7,409 nucleotides of DNA, taken from contig MHPU01000031.1 in assembly GCA_001820485.1 (NCBI GenBank), positions 4,830 to 12,238 of the forward strand. The letters run 5' to 3'. Positions 5,619 to 7,409 of this stretch are shown in pieces; positions within the stretch are counted from its first letter, which is position 1, and every line of letters begins with the position of its first letter. The notes below the pieces were generated by a model. That model was not told where the DNA came from. It did not search any database and saw only the letters and a list, made by a program, of their open reading frames with translations. This DNA comes from Candidatus Staskawiczbacteria bacterium RIFOXYD1_FULL_32_13. GTDB taxonomy: Bacteria > Patescibacteriota > Minisyncoccia > Minisyncoccales > Staskawiczbacteraceae. The position numbers and the translations under genes are program-made.

Positions 5619-5647
5619 TTGCGGGAACATTTTTGTTTTGGTATGAT
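5619..5647 (+). promoter_or_regulatory. candidate promoter for the AspRS gene
   Basis: TTGCGG (5619-5624) and TATGAT (5642-5647) are 17 bp apart, and TGG just before the -10 makes it an extended -10. The start would be near 5654, about 37 nt before the ATG. A second TATAAT at 5661-5666 has no -35 partner at good spacing. The -35 lies only 2 bp from the -35 of the divergent minus-strand promoter. Confidence 0.5.
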
Positions 5648-5690
5648 TAAACATTGTTTATATAATAAATTTAAAATAAAATATAAAAAT

Positions 5691-7148
5691 ATGCCAAGAT
5701 TTACAATAATTGAAACTGCCAAACATATTGGCGAAAAAGTGAAGGTGTCAGGCTGGGTTGATACAGTTCGAGCTCACGGTAAAGTTTTGTTTGTTGATTT
5801 AAGAGATAGAAGTGGAATTTTGCAGATTGTTTTTATTCCCTCAAATAAAGAAGTTTATGAAATGGCAAATGAAGTTAGGCCAGAGTGGGTTGTAGAAATT
5901 GAAGGCCAGATAGTGAAAAGACCAGAAAGCATGATAAATCCAAAACTTGAGTCAGGGAGCGTAGAAATGTTAGCTGATTCTTTAAAGATTTTAGCGAAAT
6001 CTGAAACATTGCCTTTTTCAATTGAAGATTCGGGTTATGAAATTGGAGAAGAGATAAGGATGAAATATAGATATTTAGATTTGCGAAGACAAAGATTAAA
6101 AAATAATCTTATTGTAAGACATAAAGTTTCAAAATTTGCTAGAGACTTTTTATCAGCAGAAGGATTTATAGAAGTTGAAACCCCATATTTAACAAAATCT
6201 ACCCCTGAAGGTTCTCGTGATTTTATTGTTCCATCAAGATTGCAACAAGGAAAGTTTTATGCTCTCCCACAATCTCCTCAACAATATAAACAACTTTTAA
6301 TGGTTGCAGGTATTGAAAAATATTATCAATTAGCTAGGTGTTTTAGAGATGAAGACGCAAGAGGTAATAGGCAATATGAACATACTCAAATTGATATTGA
6401 AATGAGTTTTGTAAAACAAGAAGATGTTATGGAATTATATGAAAGGTTTTTGATTAAACTTGTTGAAAATTTATTTCCAGATAAAAAAATTCAAGAAATA
6501 CCGTTTCCAAGAATAACTTATCAAGAATCAATGGAAAAATATAATTCTGATAAACCCGATATTAGAAATGATAAAAATGATCCAAATCTTTTGGCGTTTC
6601 TTTGGGTGGTAGATTTTCCTTTCTTTGAAAAATCTGATGATGGAGGTTGGACATTTACACATAATCCATTTTCTGCTCCAAAACCAGAATTTATGAGTGA
6701 TTTATTGCAAAAAAATAATATTGAGAAAATCTTAACTACTCAGTATGATGTTGTTTTAAACGGCGTTGAAGCTGGGGGAGGAAGTATTAGAAATCATACT
6801 CCAGAAGCTTTAAAAAAAGTTTTTGAGATAATGGGACATAAAGATGAAGATATTAAAGAACAATTTGGTCATATGCTGGAAGCTTTTAGTTTTGGGGCAC
6901 CACCTCATGGTGGGATTGGTTCGGGTATCGACAGATTGATTTCACTTTTAATAGGCGAACCAGACATACGAGAGGTTATAGCATTTCCAAAGACTGGAGA
7001 TGGTAGAGATTTTATGATGCAAGCTCCTTCAGAAGTTTCTGATAAGCAATTAAAAGAATTAGGCATTAGCATTGCTAAAAAAGTAGATGACAAGATTGTA
7101 AAGAAAAATGAGAAAAAGGTTGTAACAAAGAAAAAAAATGAAATTTAG
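5691..7148 (+). CDS. aspS: aspartate--tRNA ligase, short form, probably non-discriminating
   Basis: Class II synthetase that charges tRNA-Asp, in the cytoplasm. The ATG at 5691 (MPRFTIIETAKHIGEKVKVSGW) is preferred over 5610: the extra 27 residues resemble nothing in the family and would cover the likely promoter. The 485-aa protein has an N-terminal OB-fold anticodon-binding domain (about 1-105), motif 1 with GFIEVETP (158-165), TPEGSRDF (171-178), QSPQQYKQLLM (194-204), motif 2 ARCFRDEDARGNRQYEHTQ (215-233) and motif 3 GAPPHGGIGSGIDRL (402-416). Bacterial AspRS is usually about 590 aa with a GAD insertion between motifs 2 and 3. Here that stretch is reduced to about 10 residues near 288-300. 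His29, where E. coli has Leu, suggests a non-discriminating enzyme that also makes Asp-tRNA-Asn. The tail (463-485) is Lys-rich. It overlaps the next gene by 11 nt. Confidence 0.96.
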   Translation: MPRFTIIETAKHIGEKVKVSGWVDTVRAHGKVLFVDLRDRSGILQIVFIPSNKEVYEMANEVRPEWVVEIEGQIVKRPESMINPKLESGSVEMLADSLKILAKSETLPFSIEDSGYEIGEEIRMKYRYLDLRRQRLKNNLIVRHKVSKFARDFLSAEGFIEVETPYLTKSTPEGSRDFIVPSRLQQGKFYALPQSPQQYKQLLMVAGIEKYYQLARCFRDEDARGNRQYEHTQIDIEMSFVKQEDVMELYERFLIKLVENLFPDKKIQEIPFPRITYQESMEKYNSDKPDIRNDKNDPNLLAFLWVVDFPFFEKSDDGGWTFTHNPFSAPKPEFMSDLLQKNNIEKILTTQYDVVLNGVEAGGGSIRNHTPEALKKVFEIMGHKDEDIKEQFGHMLEAFSFGAPPHGGIGSGIDRLISLLIGEPDIREVIAFPKTGDGRDFMMQAPSEVSDKQLKELGISIAKKVDDKIVKKNEKKVVTKKKNEI

Positions 7149-7409
7149 AAAATTTTTAGACAATTTTGTTTTGGTTTTTGCCTTAATTTCTTTTTTCGGG
7201 TTTTTTTTAATTTTTACTCAGATTTTTTCTGGTAATTTAGAGAAATTTGTTTTAGGAAAAAATGCATATAGCGTTAGTAATATTTCTACAAGTCTAGAAA
7301 TTTTTACAATTAATACAGAATCAGCATATTTGCAGGAGTTAAATGATTCAAATGAGAAAGTTTTATTTACAAAAAATGAGAATAAAGTTTTACCAATTGC
7401 CAGTTTAAC
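7138..7409 (+). CDS. D-alanyl-D-alanine carboxypeptidase-like protein (S11/PBP5 type), 5' part
   Basis: The frame opens at ATG 7138, inside the end of the AspRS gene (11-nt overlap), and runs off the window after 90 codons. The N-terminus is basic (MKFRKFLDN) with one hydrophobic anchor (about residues 10-30), then a polar stretch, then SAYLQELNDSNEKVLFTKNENKVLPIASLT (62-91). That ending matches the S11 penicillin-binding carboxypeptidase pattern in which a strand with a V-L-Y-x-K-N-like turn is followed by P-x-A-S-x-T-K. Ser89 would be the nucleophile, and the Lys of SxxK would be the next residue beyond the window. Such enzymes trim the terminal D-Ala from peptidoglycan on the outer face of the membrane. 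An endopeptidase of the same fold, or a class A beta-lactamase relative, cannot be excluded. Translational coupling to AspRS is likely. Confidence 0.75.
   Translation, partial: MKFRKFLDNFVLVFALISFFGFFLIFTQIFSGNLEKFVLGKNAYSVSNISTSLEIFTINTESAYLQELNDSNEKVLFTKNENKVLPIASL

Noticed and set aside
5610..5690. AspRS start at 5610
   Set aside because: The 27 extra residues are unlike the family N-terminus and overlap the likely promoters. MPRFTIIETAKHIG at 5691 fits the usual OB-domain start.
1..7409. Recoded TGA (Gly or Trp), as in some Patescibacteria or Mycoplasma-like genomes
   Set aside because: No TGA interrupts any conserved protein, and Gly and Trp use standard codons. The absence of TGA stops among nine genes fits AT-rich stop choice.
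1..7409. CRISPR array, tRNA/rRNA gene, transposase or known defence operon
   Set aside because: No regularly spaced repeats with spacers, no tRNA-like cloverleaf with conserved loops, no rRNA sequence and no recombinase or nuclease-helicase motifs of such systems were seen on either strand.

Overview
The window is AT-rich bacterial DNA, most likely from a member of the Candidate Phyla Radiation (Patescibacteria, probably a Parcubacteria-type lineage). This is an inference. It rests on the low G+C of most genes, A-rich start regions without Shine-Dalgarno sites, a surface protein built of WYEYG / YYFRV fibronectin-like repeats, and shortened housekeeping enzymes (a RecJ-like protein of 380 aa and an AspRS of 485 aa). 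No marker that fixes the taxon is present. The standard bacterial code fits: all nine visible stops are TAA or TAG, and no TGA interrupts a conserved protein.

Layout. 1-109 is the Pro/Thr-rich tail of an unidentified protein. 143-289 is a 48-aa Lmo0937-type membrane miniprotein. 314-1399 is a membrane-anchored protein with three fibronectin-type repeats, closed by an intrinsic terminator. 1478-2626 is a malic enzyme and 2692-3834 a compact DHH/DHHA1 RecJ-like exonuclease. 3841-3946 is a 106-bp element with perfect 13-bp terminal inverted repeats and internal hairpins. 3999-4229 is a small charged hypothetical protein. 4232-4326 is a 95-bp dyad with four copies of one 11-mer. 4334-4939 is an aquaporin-family channel without the usual selectivity-filter Arg, followed by a strong, probably bidirectional terminator. 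5020-5484 (minus strand) is an unrecognised gene of clearly higher G+C, with its own consensus promoter, structured leader and Shine-Dalgarno site. 5691-7148 is a short AspRS, probably non-discriminating. It overlaps by 11 nt a D-Ala-D-Ala carboxypeptidase-like gene that runs off the window in its active-site motif.

The plus-strand genes look like ordinary housekeeping and cell-envelope functions: malate/pyruvate metabolism, DNA repair, water or solute flux, tRNA charging and peptidoglycan trimming. They are arranged as short transcription units, not one pathway. The least ordinary part is the minus-strand cassette at 4962-5616, a complete transcription unit (promoter, leader, SD, ORF, terminator) that looks acquired. 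The two palindromic elements bracketing the 76-aa gene come next. I see no known defence system, CRISPR array, transposase or RNA gene.
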